A DNA stretch of 64,000 bases from Streptomyces sp. ISL-11 (GTDB taxonomy: Bacteria > Actinomycetota > Actinomycetes > Streptomycetales > Streptomycetaceae). Below the pieces are notes generated by a model. That model made no database searches. It saw only the letters and a program-made list of their open reading frames with translations, and was not told where the DNA came from. Made by a program: the position numbers and the translations under genes. The stretch spans positions 1 through 64,000 of the forward strand of contig NZ_JAGGOL010000047.1 of NCBI RefSeq assembly GCF_018614525.1, in the 5' to 3' direction. Below, in pieces: positions 1 to 8,103 of this stretch (positions are counted from its first letter, which is position 1; every line of letters starts with the position of its first letter).

Positions 1-1546
1 CACGCACGCGGTCGCCGCCGCGACGGCCGGTGGCCCCGGGGCGACCGGAGCCCCCGCGAGCCTGCCCGACGCCCTCGCCGACCGGCTGACCGCCGACGGC
101 GTCGCCCTGCACCGCCCGGACCTGGGCGTGCTCGTCGCCGCCGTGCCCGACGACGCCGAGGCCCGCGCCAAGACCCGGGCCGAGGTCGAGGCCGTCGACG
201 ACGAGGCCGTACGGCTGCGCACCGCCGTGAAGTCCCGCGACGGGTTCTTCACCACCTTCTGCATCAGCCCGTACTCCCGCTACCTCGCCCGCTGGTGCGC
301 CCGCCGCGGCCTCACCCCCAACCAGGTGACCACCGCCTCGCTGCTCACCGCGCTGATCGCGGCCGGCTGCGCGGCCACCGGCACCCGGCCCGGGTTCGTC
401 GCGGCCGGCGCGCTGCTGCTGTTCTCCTTCGTCCTGGACTGCACCGACGGCCAGCTCGCCCGCTACTCCCTGCAGTACTCCACGCTCGGCGCCTGGCTCG
501 ACGCGACCTTCGACCGCGCCAAGGAGTACGCCTACTACGCGGGCCTCGCCATCGGCGCGGCCCACGGCGGCGGCCACGACGACGTCTGGGCGCCGGCCCT
601 CGGCGCGATGGTCCTGCAGACCTGCCGGCACGTCGTCGACTTCTCGTTCAACGAGGCCAACCACGACGCCGCCGCCAATACGAGCCCCACGGCCGCCCTC
701 TCCGACCGGCTCGACAGCGTCGGCTGGACCGTCTGGGTGCGCCGCATGATCGTGCTGCCCATCGGCGAGCGCTGGGCGATGATCGCCGTCCTCACCGCGC
801 TCACCACGCCCCGCGTCGTCTTCTACGCGCTGCTCGTCGGCTGCGCGCTGGCCGCCTGCTACACCACCGCTGGCCGCGTGCTGCGGTCCCTGACGCGCAA
901 GGCCCGGCGCACCGACCGCGCCGCCCGGGCGCTGGCCGACCTCGCCGATTCCGGGCCCCTCGCGGAGGCCGTGAGCGGCAGCGTCGGGCGGAGGGTGCCC
1001 GCGAGCTCCTACAGCGCGCCCTTCTGGGCCGCGCTGGCCGCGGCCTCGCTCCTCGTGGGACCCCTCTTCGCGGACAACGGCGGCACGTGGTGGGCCGTCC
1101 TCCAGGCCGCCGGCTACGCCGTCTTCGCCGGTCTGGCCGTCGCACAGCCCCTCAAGGGCCCCCTGGACTGGCTCGTGCCCCCGGTCTTCCGGGCGGCGGA
1201 GTACGGGATCATCCTCGTCCTCGCGGCGCGGTCCGGTGCCCCCGGCGCCCTTCCTGCGGCTTTCGGCCTCGTGGCCGCGGTCGCCTACCATCACTACGAC
1301 ACGGTGTACCGCATCCGCGGCGGCACCGGCGCCCCCCCGCACTGGCTGGTGCGGGCGATCGGCGGGCACGAGGGACGGGTCCTGGCGGTCACGACCGCCG
1401 CCGCCCTGTGGCATGACCAAGGTTTCACCATCGCGCTGACGGTCCTCGCGGCCGCCCTCGCGATCGCGGTGCTCATCGAGAGCATCCGCTTCTGGGTGTC
1501 CTCCGGGGCGCCCGCAGTACACGACGAAACAGGAGAACCCGCATGA
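1..1546 (+). CDS. CDP-alcohol phosphatidyltransferase-family membrane protein (5' end outside window)
   Basis: The frame is open from base 2, so the true start lies left of the window. A GTG at 128 is only the first start codon inside it. The visible part carries the family signature D-x2-D-G-x2-A-R followed by G-x3-D-x3-D (segments DCTDGQLAR and GAWLDATFD, near bases 437-515), with all four catalytic acidic residues present. Such enzymes transfer a phosphoalcohol from a CDP-alcohol to a second alcohol at the membrane. Several hydrophobic segments flank the motif, and a long membrane-rich C-terminal half follows; I recall Streptomyces relatives carrying a DUF5941 region there. The stop overlaps the next start (ATGA), so the gene is coupled to a cytidylyltransferase-like gene that could supply its CDP-activated substrate. 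The substrate cannot be read from sequence. Confidence 0.85.
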   Translation, partial: THAVAAATAGGPGATGAPASLPDALADRLTADGVALHRPDLGVLVAAVPDDAEARAKTRAEVEAVDDEAVRLRTAVKSRDGFFTTFCISPYSRYLARWCARRGLTPNQVTTASLLTALIAAGCAATGTRPGFVAAGALLLFSFVLDCTDGQLARYSLQYSTLGAWLDATFDRAKEYAYYAGLAIGAAHGGGHDDVWAPALGAMVLQTCRHVVDFSFNEANHDAAANTSPTAALSDRLDSVGWTVWVRRMIVLPIGERWAMIAVLTALTTPRVVFYALLVGCALAACYTTAGRVLRSLTRKARRTDRAARALADLADSGPLAEAVSGSVGRRVPASSYSAPFWAALAAASLLVGPLFADNGGTWWAVLQAAGYAVFAGLAVAQPLKGPLDWLVPPVFRAAEYGIILVLAARSGAPGALPAAFGLVAAVAYHHYDTVYRIRGGTGAPPHWLVRAIGGHEGRVLAVTTAAALWHDQGFTIALTVLAAALAIAVLIESIRFWVSSGAPAVHDETGEPA

Positions 1547-2280
1547 TCGGCCTCGTGCTGGCCGCCGGCGCCGGACGGCGTCTGCGTCCCTACACCGACA
1601 CTCTGCCCAAGGCCTTGGTGCCGGTGGACGGTGACACCACCATCCTCGACCTCACCCTGGCCAACTTCGCCGAGATCGGTCTGACCGAGGTCGCGATCAT
1701 CGTGGGCTACCGCAAGGAAGCCGTGTACGCGCGCAAGGAGGCCCTGGAGGCCAAGTACGGCCTCAGCCTCACCCTGATCGACAACGACAAGGCCGAGGAG
1801 TGGAACAACGCCTACTCCCTGTGGTGCGGCCGTGACGCCCTCAAGCACGACGTGATCCTCGCCAACGGCGACACCGTGCACCCGGTCTCCGTCGAGAAGA
1901 CCCTGCTCGCCGCCCGCGGCAACGGCCGGAAGATCATCCTCGCTCTCGACACGGTGAAGCAGCTCGCCGACGAGGAGATGAAGGTCGTCGTGGACCCCGA
2001 CAAGGGCGTCCAGCGCATCACCAAGCTGATGGACCCCGCCGAGGCCACGGGCGAGTACATCGGTGTCACCCTGATCGAGGGCGAGGCCGCCGCCGACCTG
2101 GCGGACGCCCTCAAGGTCACCTTCGAGCGCGACCCCGACCTCTACTACGAGGACGGCTACCAGGAGCTGGTAAACCGCGGCTTTACGATCGACGTGGCCC
2201 CCATCGGCGATGTGAAGTGGGTCGAGATCGACAACCACGACGACCTCGCCAAGGGCCGGGGGATCGCGTGCCAGTACTGA
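1543..2280 (+). CDS. Sugar/alcohol-phosphate nucleotidyltransferase (CTP:inositol-1-P or phosphocholine cytidylyltransferase-like)
   Basis: This 245-aa protein begins with the nucleotidyltransferase signature LAAGAGRRLRPYT followed by PKALVPV, the nucleotide-binding loop and lysine of the NTP_transferase fold. The segment ANGDTVHP at about residues 105-112 matches the metal-binding region, and a late WVEID segment matches the second metal site. Family members activate a phosphorylated sugar, inositol or choline with CTP or UTP. Placement between two CDP-alcohol phosphatidyltransferase-type genes makes a cytidylyltransferase the best guess, resembling inositol-1-phosphate or LicC-like phosphocholine enzymes. 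The ATG overlaps the upstream stop by 4 bp, and the 3' end overlaps the next gene, so the operon is translationally coupled. The substrate is inferred from context only. Confidence 0.8.
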   Translation: MIGLVLAAGAGRRLRPYTDTLPKALVPVDGDTTILDLTLANFAEIGLTEVAIIVGYRKEAVYARKEALEAKYGLSLTLIDNDKAEEWNNAYSLWCGRDALKHDVILANGDTVHPVSVEKTLLAARGNGRKIILALDTVKQLADEEMKVVVDPDKGVQRITKLMDPAEATGEYIGVTLIEGEAAADLADALKVTFERDPDLYYEDGYQELVNRGFTIDVAPIGDVKWVEIDNHDDLAKGRGIACQY

Positions 2281-3329
2281 CGAGGCTCATCCCCTCGCCG
2301 GTCGTCGTCGACATCCGGGCCGGAGCGCTGGACGATCTGGCGAAGATCCTCGCCGATCAGCGGATCTCCAGCTCCGGCAAGCTGGCCATCGCCATCAGCG
2401 GCGGCTCCGGGGCGGTGCTGCGCGAGCGGCTCGCCCCGGCGCTGCCCGGCGCCTCCTGGTACGAGGTCGGCGGCGGCACCCTCGACGACGCCATCCAGCT
2501 CGGCGACGCCATGAAGAAGGGGCACTACGACGCGGTCGTGGGCCTCGGCGGCGGCAAGATCATCGACTGTGCGAAGTACGCCGCCGCACGGGTCGGCCTG
2601 CCGCTCGTGGCGGTCGCGACGAACCTGTCGCACGACGGCCTGTGCTCGCCGGTCGCCACGCTCGACAACGACGCGGGCCGCGGCTCGTACGGGGTGCCCA
2701 ACCCGATCGCCGTGGTCATCGACCTCGACGTCATCCGCGAGGCACCCGTCCGTTTCGTCCGCTCCGGCATCGGCGACGCGATCTCCAACATCTCCTCCGT
2801 CGCGGACTGGGAGCTCTCCCACCGCGAGACGGGCGAGTCGATCGACGGCCTGGCCGCCGCCATGGCCCGCCAGGCCGGCGAGGCCGTGCTGCGCCACCCC
2901 GGCGGCGTCGGCGACGACAGCTTCCTCCAGGTGCTGGCCGAGGGCCTGGTCCTCACCGGCATCTCGATGTCGGTGGCCGGCGACAGCCGCCCCGCCTCCG
3001 GCGCCTGCCACGAGATCAACCACGCCTTCGACCTTCTCTACCCCAAGCGCGCGGCCAGCCATGGCGAGCAGTGCGGCCTCGGCGCCGCCTTCGCGATGCA
3101 CCTGCGCGGGGCCTGCGAGGAGTCCGCGCTGATGGTCGAGGTGCTGCGGCGCCACGGCCTGCCGGTGCTGCCGCAGGAGATCGGCTTCAGCGCCGAGGAA
3201 TTCGTCAAGGCGGTCGAGTACGCCCCGCGGACCCGCCCCGGGCGCTACACGATCCTGGAGCACCTCGACCTCTCCATCGACCAGATCAGGGACGCTTACG
3301 CCGACTATGCCAAAACCGTCACTAGCTGA
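2268..3329 (+). CDS. Iron/zinc alcohol dehydrogenase family, sn-glycerol-1-phosphate dehydrogenase-like (EgsA/AraM type)
   Basis: The 353-aa protein uses GTG at 2268, 13 bp inside the preceding gene; an open frame continues upstream but would overlap further. It has the nucleotide-binding glycine motif GLGGGKIIDCAKYAA (about residues 92-106), the segment ATNLSHDGLCSP, a GIGDAISN segment, and metal-ligand histidines in ACHEINHAFD and SHGEQCG. This is the Asp/His/His arrangement of glycerol-1-phosphate dehydrogenases and their dehydroquinate-synthase-fold relatives. Such enzymes reduce dihydroxyacetone phosphate to sn-glycerol-1-phosphate using NAD(P)H. In this operon it could provide an unusual phosphorylated polyol for CDP activation or transfer. 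Another polyol or cyclitol substrate is possible. Confidence 0.75.
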   Translation: MPVLTRLIPSPVVVDIRAGALDDLAKILADQRISSSGKLAIAISGGSGAVLRERLAPALPGASWYEVGGGTLDDAIQLGDAMKKGHYDAVVGLGGGKIIDCAKYAAARVGLPLVAVATNLSHDGLCSPVATLDNDAGRGSYGVPNPIAVVIDLDVIREAPVRFVRSGIGDAISNISSVADWELSHRETGESIDGLAAAMARQAGEAVLRHPGGVGDDSFLQVLAEGLVLTGISMSVAGDSRPASGACHEINHAFDLLYPKRAASHGEQCGLGAAFAMHLRGACEESALMVEVLRRHGLPVLPQEIGFSAEEFVKAVEYAPRTRPGRYTILEHLDLSIDQIRDAYADYAKTVTS

Positions 3330-4092
3330 ACTCCGCCCGGTCGTTCACCCCGGCGGTCTCAAGGACCGGCGCAGCGGTGAGCACTGGGCCGGGCGCATCT
3401 ACATGCGGGAGATCTCGCTGCGGTGCACCCGGGTCCTGGTCAACACCAGGCTCTCGCCCAACGGATACACCGGCCTGATGATCCTCGCCGGCATCGCGGC
3501 GGGCGCGGCACTGCTGGTGCCGGGCCTGACCGGAGCGATCCTCGGGGCGCTGCTCATCCAGCTGTACCTGCTGCTGGACTGTGTGGACGGCGAGCTCGCC
3601 CGCTGGCGCAAGGTCACCTCGACCACCGGTGTCTACCTCGACCGGGTCGGCCACTACCTCTCCGAGGCCGCCCTCCTGGTGGGCTTCGGCATCCGCGCGG
3701 CGGACGTCTTCCACCGCGACGGTTCCGCCACGCAGTGGCAGTGGGCGCTCCTGGGCACGGTGGCCGCCCTCGGCGCCATCCTGATCAAGGCCGAGACGGA
3801 CCTGGTCGACGTGGCCCGCGCCCGCAGCGGCATGGCCGCGGTCGAGGACTCCGCGGCCACCCCCCGCTCCTCGGGCATGGCCCTGGCGCGGAAGGCCGCA
3901 GCCGCCCTGAAGTTCCACCGGCTGGTCGGCGGCGTCGAGGCGTCGCTGGTGATCCTGGCCGCCGGGATCGCCGACGCGGTCCACGGCGACCTGCTGTTCA
4001 CCCGGATCGCCGTGGTCGCTCTGGCCGCCATCGCGGTACTGCAGACTGTGCTGCATCTCGTGTCCATCCTCGCTTCGAGCAGGCTCAAATGA
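3307..4092 (+). CDS. CDP-alcohol phosphatidyltransferase-family membrane protein with altered fourth motif residue
   Basis: This 261-aa membrane protein carries the family motif at residues 91-99 (DCVDGELAR: Asp91, Asp94, Gly95, Ala98, Arg99) and GVYLD ending in Asp112. The position expected to hold the fourth conserved Asp, four residues later, is His116. The rest is rich in hydrophobic helices, consistent with the six-helix fold. It overlaps the end of the dehydrogenase gene by 23 bp and the start of the glycosyltransferase by 4 bp (ATGA). It is the second member of the family in one operon, so the pathway may need two phosphoalcohol transfers, or this copy may have a specialised or reduced activity. 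The fold call is firm; the activity is not. Confidence 0.8.
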   Translation: MPKPSLAELRPVVHPGGLKDRRSGEHWAGRIYMREISLRCTRVLVNTRLSPNGYTGLMILAGIAAGAALLVPGLTGAILGALLIQLYLLLDCVDGELARWRKVTSTTGVYLDRVGHYLSEAALLVGFGIRAADVFHRDGSATQWQWALLGTVAALGAILIKAETDLVDVARARSGMAAVEDSAATPRSSGMALARKAAAALKFHRLVGGVEASLVILAAGIADAVHGDLLFTRIAVVALAAIAVLQTVLHLVSILASSRLK

Positions 4093-4985
4093 GTGCTTCC
4101 TCCCTGCGGCTCGGCGCGGTTGTCCTCACCATGGGCAACCGCTCCGCGGAGCTGCGCGCACTGCTGGAGTCGGTCGCCAAGCAGGACGGTGACCCGATCG
4201 AGGTCGTCGTCGTCGGCAACGGCTCCCCGCTGCCCCCGCTGGCCGTCCCGGGCCTGACCGTACGGACCGTCGAGCTGTCGGAGAACGTCGGCATCCCGGC
4301 CGGCCGCAACGTCGGCATCGAGGCGTTCGGCCCCGCCGGGCGCGACGTCGACGCCCTGCTCTTCCTCGACGACGACGGGCTGCTGCCGGGCCAGGACACC
4401 GCCGAGCTGTGCCGGCGGGCGTTCGCCGACGACCCGAAGCTGGGCATCATCAGCTTCCGGATCGCCGACCCCGACACCGGGGTCACCCAGCGCCGCCACG
4501 TCCCCCGGCTGCGCGCCTCGGACCCGATGCGCTCCTCGCGGGTGACCACCTTCCTCGGCGGCGCCAACGCCGCCCGTACGAGGGTCTTCGCCGAGGTCGG
4601 CGGCCTGCCCGACGACTTCTTCTACGCGCACGAGGAGACCGACCTGGCCTGGCGGGCCCTCGACGCCGGCTGGCTGATCGACTACCGGTCGGACATGGTG
4701 CTGCACCACCCGACCACCGCGCCCAGCCGCCACGCGGTCTACCACCGCATGGTGGCCCGCAACCGCGTCTGGCTGGCCCGCCGCAACCTCCCGGCCCCCC
4801 TGGTCCCCGTCTACCTCGGGGTCTGGCTGCTGCTGACCCTGGCCCGGCGGCCGTCGCCGGCCGCGCTGCGGGCCTGGCTCGGCGGTTTCAAGGAGGGCTG
4901 GGCGACTCCCTGTGGTCCACGGCGCCCCATGAAGTGGCGTACCGTTTGGCGCCTGACCCGACTGGGTCGGCCTCCCGTGATCTGA
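4089..4985 (+). CDS. Family 2 glycosyltransferase
   Basis: The 298-aa protein starts at ATG 4089, overlapping the upstream stop (ATGA). It has the GT-A layout: an N-terminal beta-strand segment VVLTMGNRSAEL, the metal/nucleotide motif FLDDDG at about residue 95, the acceptor-region GGANAARTRVF, and the catalytic-base motif YAHEETDLAWRA at about residue 180. The C-terminus has a short hydrophobic stretch (VPVYLGVWLLLTL) followed by a basic tail, suggesting membrane association. Its position between the CDP-alcohol genes and an ABC exporter suggests it adds a sugar to a lipid- or phosphodiester-linked intermediate. Donor and acceptor are unknown. Confidence 0.85.
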   Translation: MSASSLRLGAVVLTMGNRSAELRALLESVAKQDGDPIEVVVVGNGSPLPPLAVPGLTVRTVELSENVGIPAGRNVGIEAFGPAGRDVDALLFLDDDGLLPGQDTAELCRRAFADDPKLGIISFRIADPDTGVTQRRHVPRLRASDPMRSSRVTTFLGGANAARTRVFAEVGGLPDDFFYAHEETDLAWRALDAGWLIDYRSDMVLHHPTTAPSRHAVYHRMVARNRVWLARRNLPAPLVPVYLGVWLLLTLARRPSPAALRAWLGGFKEGWATPCGPRRPMKWRTVWRLTRLGRPPVI

Positions 4986-5054
4986 CAAGCTCGTGTCTGA
5001 GAGCATCGGGCGCGAACCGGGGCCACACCCCGGCAGCGCACCTTGAGGACGAAA

Positions 5055-5999
5055 GTGTCAACTGTGAGCGAGACAACGCACGACAGTGCGGTCGCCATGA
5101 GTGCCCCGCCATCACCCGACGACGGACTCCCCGCCGGCGAGCTGGCCAGGAAGTACGGCCTCGCGGTGAGCGGTGCCCGGCCCCCGCTGGGGGAGTACGC
5201 CCAGCAGCTGTGGGCGCGGCGGCACTTCATCCTCGCGTTCTCCCGGGCGAAGCTGACCGCGCAGTACAGCAAGGCGAAGCTCGGCCAGGTCTGGCAGGTG
5301 GCCACGCCGCTGCTGAACGCGTCGGTGTACTTCCTCATCTTCGGCGTGCTCATGCAGCAGAGCAAGGGCCTGGGGATCAGGACGTACATCCCCTTCCTGG
5401 TGACGGGCGTCTTCGTCTTCACCTTCACCCAGAGCTCGGCGATGGCGGGCGTGCGCGCCATCTCGGGCAACCTGGGGCTGGTGCGGGCGCTGCACTTCCC
5501 CCGGGCGGCGCTGCCGATCTCCTTCGCCCTGCAGCAGCTCCAGCAGCTGCTGTACTCGATGGTGGTGCTCTTCCTCTTCCTGCTCGGCTTCGGTCACCTC
5601 CCGAAGCTGACCTGGCTTTTGATCGTCCCGGTGCTGGTGCTGCAGTTCTGCTTCAACACCGGCCTCGCGATGATCCTGGCCCGTGCGGGCAGCAAGACCC
5701 CGGACCTCGCGCAGCTGCTGCCGTTCATCACCCGTACCTGGATGTACGCGTCCGGCGTGATGTACAGCCTGACCGACGCGCTGCAGAAGGCGAAGGCCCC
5801 CGCGTGGGTGGTCGACGTGCTCAGCGCCAACCCCGCCGCGGTCTACATCGACCTGATGCGCTGGTCGCTGATCGAGAACCACAGCAAGATCCACCTGCCG
5901 CCGCACGTGTGGGCCCTGGCCGTCGGCTGGGCGCTGCTCTTCGGCGTCGGAGGCTTCGTGTACTTCTGGAAGGCTGAGGAGCAGTACGGCCGTGGCTGA
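5055..5999 (+). CDS. ABC-2 type polysaccharide/teichoic-acid export permease (Wzm/TagG-like)
   Basis: I place the start at GTG 5055 because GAGGA lies 5 bases upstream; TTG 5043 and GTG 5064 are alternatives. The roughly 314-aa protein has an N-terminal soluble segment with an amphipathic YAQQLWARRHFI region, then about six hydrophobic helices. It has the family-typical early segment SKAKLGQVWQVATPLLNA, which resembles the conserved LGxLWxxLxP motif of ABC-2 exporters. The 3' end overlaps the ATPase gene by 8 bp, so both halves of the transporter are co-translated. Homologues flip or export undecaprenyl-linked glycans, teichoic acids or O-antigens. Here it presumably exports the product of the upstream enzymes. 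Confidence 0.85.
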   Translation: MSTVSETTHDSAVAMSAPPSPDDGLPAGELARKYGLAVSGARPPLGEYAQQLWARRHFILAFSRAKLTAQYSKAKLGQVWQVATPLLNASVYFLIFGVLMQQSKGLGIRTYIPFLVTGVFVFTFTQSSAMAGVRAISGNLGLVRALHFPRAALPISFALQQLQQLLYSMVVLFLFLLGFGHLPKLTWLLIVPVLVLQFCFNTGLAMILARAGSKTPDLAQLLPFITRTWMYASGVMYSLTDALQKAKAPAWVVDVLSANPAAVYIDLMRWSLIENHSKIHLPPHVWALAVGWALLFGVGGFVYFWKAEEQYGRG

Positions 6000-6783
6000 A
6001 CAGAACCCCACCGGGGCCCCCGCCCCCCGTATCCCCACCGTGATCGCGGACGACGTCCACATCGTCTACCGCGTCTACGGCGGCAACACCGGCCGCGGCA
6101 GCGCGACCGCCGCGCTCAACCGGCTGGTCCGCCGGACGCCGGGGGCCGGCGTCCGGGAGGTGCACGCGGTCAAGGGCGTCAGCTTCACCGCCTACCGCGG
6201 CGAGGCCATCGGCCTGATCGGCTCCAACGGCTCCGGCAAGTCGACCCTGCTCAAGGCCATCGCCGGGCTGCTGCCCGCCGAGCGCGGCAAGGTCTACACC
6301 GACGGCCAGCCGTCGCTGCTGGGCGTCAACGCGGCCATGATGAACGACCTCACCGGCGAGAAGAACGTGATGCTCGGCGGCCTGGCCATGGGCATGAGCC
6401 GCGAGCAGATCAAGGCGCGCTACCAGGGGATCGTCGACTTCTCGGGCATCAACGAGAAGGGCGACTTCATCACCCTGCCGATGCGCACGTACTCCTCCGG
6501 CATGGCGGCCCGCCTGCGGTTCTCCATCGCGGCGGCCAAGGACCACGACGTGCTGATGATCGACGAGGCGCTGGCCACCGGCGACCGGTCGTTCCAGAAG
6601 CGCTCCGAGGCCCGCATCCGCGAGCTGCGCAAGGAGGCCGGCACCGTCTTCCTCGTCAGCCACAACAACCGGTCCATCCGTGACACCTGCGACCGGGTGC
6701 TGTGGCTGGAGCACGGCCGGCTGCTGATGGACGGACCGACCGAGGAGGTCGTGCGGGCCTACGAGAAGGAGACGGCCCGCTAG
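5992..6783 (+). CDS. ABC exporter ATPase (Wzt/TagH-like)
   Basis: The 263-aa protein begins at GTG 5992 inside the permease gene. It shows Walker A (GSNGSGKST), an atypical ABC signature RTYSSGMAARLRF, Walker B (DVLMIDEALATGD) and the H-loop VSHNN. The YSSGM signature and the ALATGD segment are characteristic of the polysaccharide/teichoic-acid exporter ATPases rather than nutrient importers. It lacks the extra C-terminal glycan-binding domain of long Wzt proteins, so substrate recognition may rest on the permease. It is the last gene of the operon, followed by a strong stem-loop. Confidence 0.9.
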   Translation: MAEQNPTGAPAPRIPTVIADDVHIVYRVYGGNTGRGSATAALNRLVRRTPGAGVREVHAVKGVSFTAYRGEAIGLIGSNGSGKSTLLKAIAGLLPAERGKVYTDGQPSLLGVNAAMMNDLTGEKNVMLGGLAMGMSREQIKARYQGIVDFSGINEKGDFITLPMRTYSSGMAARLRFSIAAAKDHDVLMIDEALATGDRSFQKRSEARIRELRKEAGTVFLVSHNNRSIRDTCDRVLWLEHGRLLMDGPTEEVVRAYEKETAR

Positions 6784-6805
6784 GGGCTGTCCGGCCGGCC
6801 GCCCG

Positions 6806-6835
6806 GGCCCCCGCCGCCCCGCGCGGCCGGGGGCC
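6806..6835 (+). terminator. GC-rich stem-loop after the exporter operon
   Basis: GGCCCCCGCCGC at 6806-6817 pairs with GCGGCCGGGGGCC at 6823-6835 across a 5-base loop, with one bulged base. No T-run follows, as is common for Streptomyces terminators. It sits 22 bases after the ATPase stop and separates that operon from the hopanoid operon. Confidence 0.6.
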
Positions 6836-7129
6836 TTGACCTATCCGTAACGATCAACTCGCTTATTGTCAGGGCCGATTCGCCCCTCGCGTGGCATTGT
6901 ATGGATCAAGCACCTACCCGGTGGCGCGGCGCACAGCTGTACGGCGTACGCTGTACCGTGCTGATTTGCGCAGAAGCGGGGCGATACCGGTGTATCCCGC
7001 CGGGATAAACCCCGGCGAAGAGGCGGCAGGCGCCCAGGGGGCGCAGGGCGGCCGTGGGGCGCCCGCCCTGCGGCGTGTCCGAAATAGGATGTTCTGGGTC
7101 GGCAGTGTAGAACGGGAGATGTGACGGCA
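6836..7129 (+). promoter_or_regulatory. Upstream region of the hopanoid operon with a 15-bp palindrome
   Basis: This gene-free stretch, less GC-rich than its surroundings, precedes the hopanoid operon and must hold its promoter if the operon is independently transcribed. I cannot pick a -35/-10 pair with confidence; TTGACC at 6837-6842 is one possible -35. A perfect palindrome, TATCCCG-C-CGGGATA, lies at 6993-7007 and is a plausible operator. The short frames here lack coding character. Confidence 0.4.
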
Positions 7130-7207
7130 ATGGCTACGGGAACTCTCCAGCTCCGAGGCGCTCACGCCGTCGCCGACCGTGTGACGTGCCCGGGCAGTCC
7201 GCGGTGA
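7130..7207 (+). CDS. Possible 25-codon leader peptide coupled to hpnC
   Basis: ATG 7130 follows GGGAG (7114-7118) and reads 25 codons to TGA at 7205-7207. That stop overlaps a GTG at 7204 which is in frame with hpnC (GTGA overlap), the same coupling style used by the rest of the operon. The peptide begins MATGTLQLRGAH and has no recognisable domain. It could be a real leader controlling hpnC translation or a chance frame. A slightly longer version would begin at GTG 7121. Confidence 0.3.
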   Translation: MATGTLQLRGAHAVADRVTCPGSPR

Positions 7208-8103
7208 CGGCGGGGACGGCCGCGCACGAGCGCGCCGTACTCGACAAGGCCGCGCACGAGAACTTCCCCGTGGCCCCCTTCTTCCTGCCGCGCGCCTGGC
7301 GCGACGATCTCATGGCCGTCTACGGCTACGCCCGCCTCGTCGACGACATCGGCGACGGAGACCTGGCCCCCGGCGGCCGCGACGCCGAGCTGCTGGGCCT
7401 GGACCGCGACCGGACCGACGACCGCCCGGCCATGCTCGACGCCTTCGAGGCCGACCTGAAGCGCGTCTTCGACCGCTCCGGCACCGGCCCCCGCCACCCC
7501 CTGCTGCTGCGCCTGCGCCCGACCGTCCGCCGGTGCGGTCTGACCCCCGAGCCGTTCCTCGGGCTGATCGAGGCCAATCGCCAGGACCAGCGGGTGCGCC
7601 GCTACGCCACCTACGAGGACCTGCTCGCCTACTGCGAGCTGTCCGCCAACCCCGTCGGCCGCCTCGTCCTGGGCATCACCGGCACCGCCAGCCCCGAGCG
7701 GATCCGCCGCTCGGACGCGGTCTGCACCGCTCTGCAGATCGTCGAACACCTGCAGGACGTCGCCGAGGACCTCGGGCGCGACCGCGTCTATCTCCCGGCC
7801 GAGGACATGAAGCGCTTCCATGTCGGCGAGGCCGATCTGGCCCGTCCGACCAGCGGCGCGTCGTTGCGCGCCCTGGTCGCGTACGAGGCGGAACGCGCCG
7901 GGGAACTGCTGAATGAAGGCACCCCCCTGGTGGGTAGCGTCCACGGCAGGTTGAAGCTGTTGCTCGCGGGGTTCGTGGGCGGGGGGAGGGCCGCGCTCCG
8001 CGCGGTCGCCGCCGCGGGACACGACGTACTGCCCGGACCGCCCAAGCCCACCAAGCTCAGCCTGCTGCGCGAGGTGGGAGCGACACTGCGAAGAGAGGGG
8101 TGA
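7204..8103 (+). CDS. hpnC: Hydroxysqualene synthase HpnC (squalene/phytoene synthase family)
   Basis: The roughly 299-aa protein belongs to the trans-isoprenyl diphosphate synthase fold. It has the first Asp-rich motif in YARLVDDIGDGD (about residue 40) and the second in QDVAEDLGRDRVYLP (about residue 185). In the bacterial three-enzyme route HpnC converts presqualene diphosphate to hydroxysqualene, while HpnD makes presqualene diphosphate and HpnE reduces the product. The assignment as HpnC rather than HpnD rests on gene order, as the first of two adjacent paralogues ahead of hpnE. I prefer GTG 7204 because it overlaps a short upstream frame; GTG 7186 is the alternative. The stop overlaps hpnD (GTGA). 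Confidence 0.85.
   Translation: MTAGTAAHERAVLDKAAHENFPVAPFFLPRAWRDDLMAVYGYARLVDDIGDGDLAPGGRDAELLGLDRDRTDDRPAMLDAFEADLKRVFDRSGTGPRHPLLLRLRPTVRRCGLTPEPFLGLIEANRQDQRVRRYATYEDLLAYCELSANPVGRLVLGITGTASPERIRRSDAVCTALQIVEHLQDVAEDLGRDRVYLPAEDMKRFHVGEADLARPTSGASLRALVAYEAERAGELLNEGTPLVGSVHGRLKLLLAGFVGGGRAALRAVAAAGHDVLPGPPKPTKLSLLREVGATLRREG

Noticed and set aside
6891-7124. A 77-codon frame in the gap before hpnC
   Set aside because: It has no ribosome-binding site, no codon bias like its neighbours and a palindrome inside it; better read as promoter DNA.
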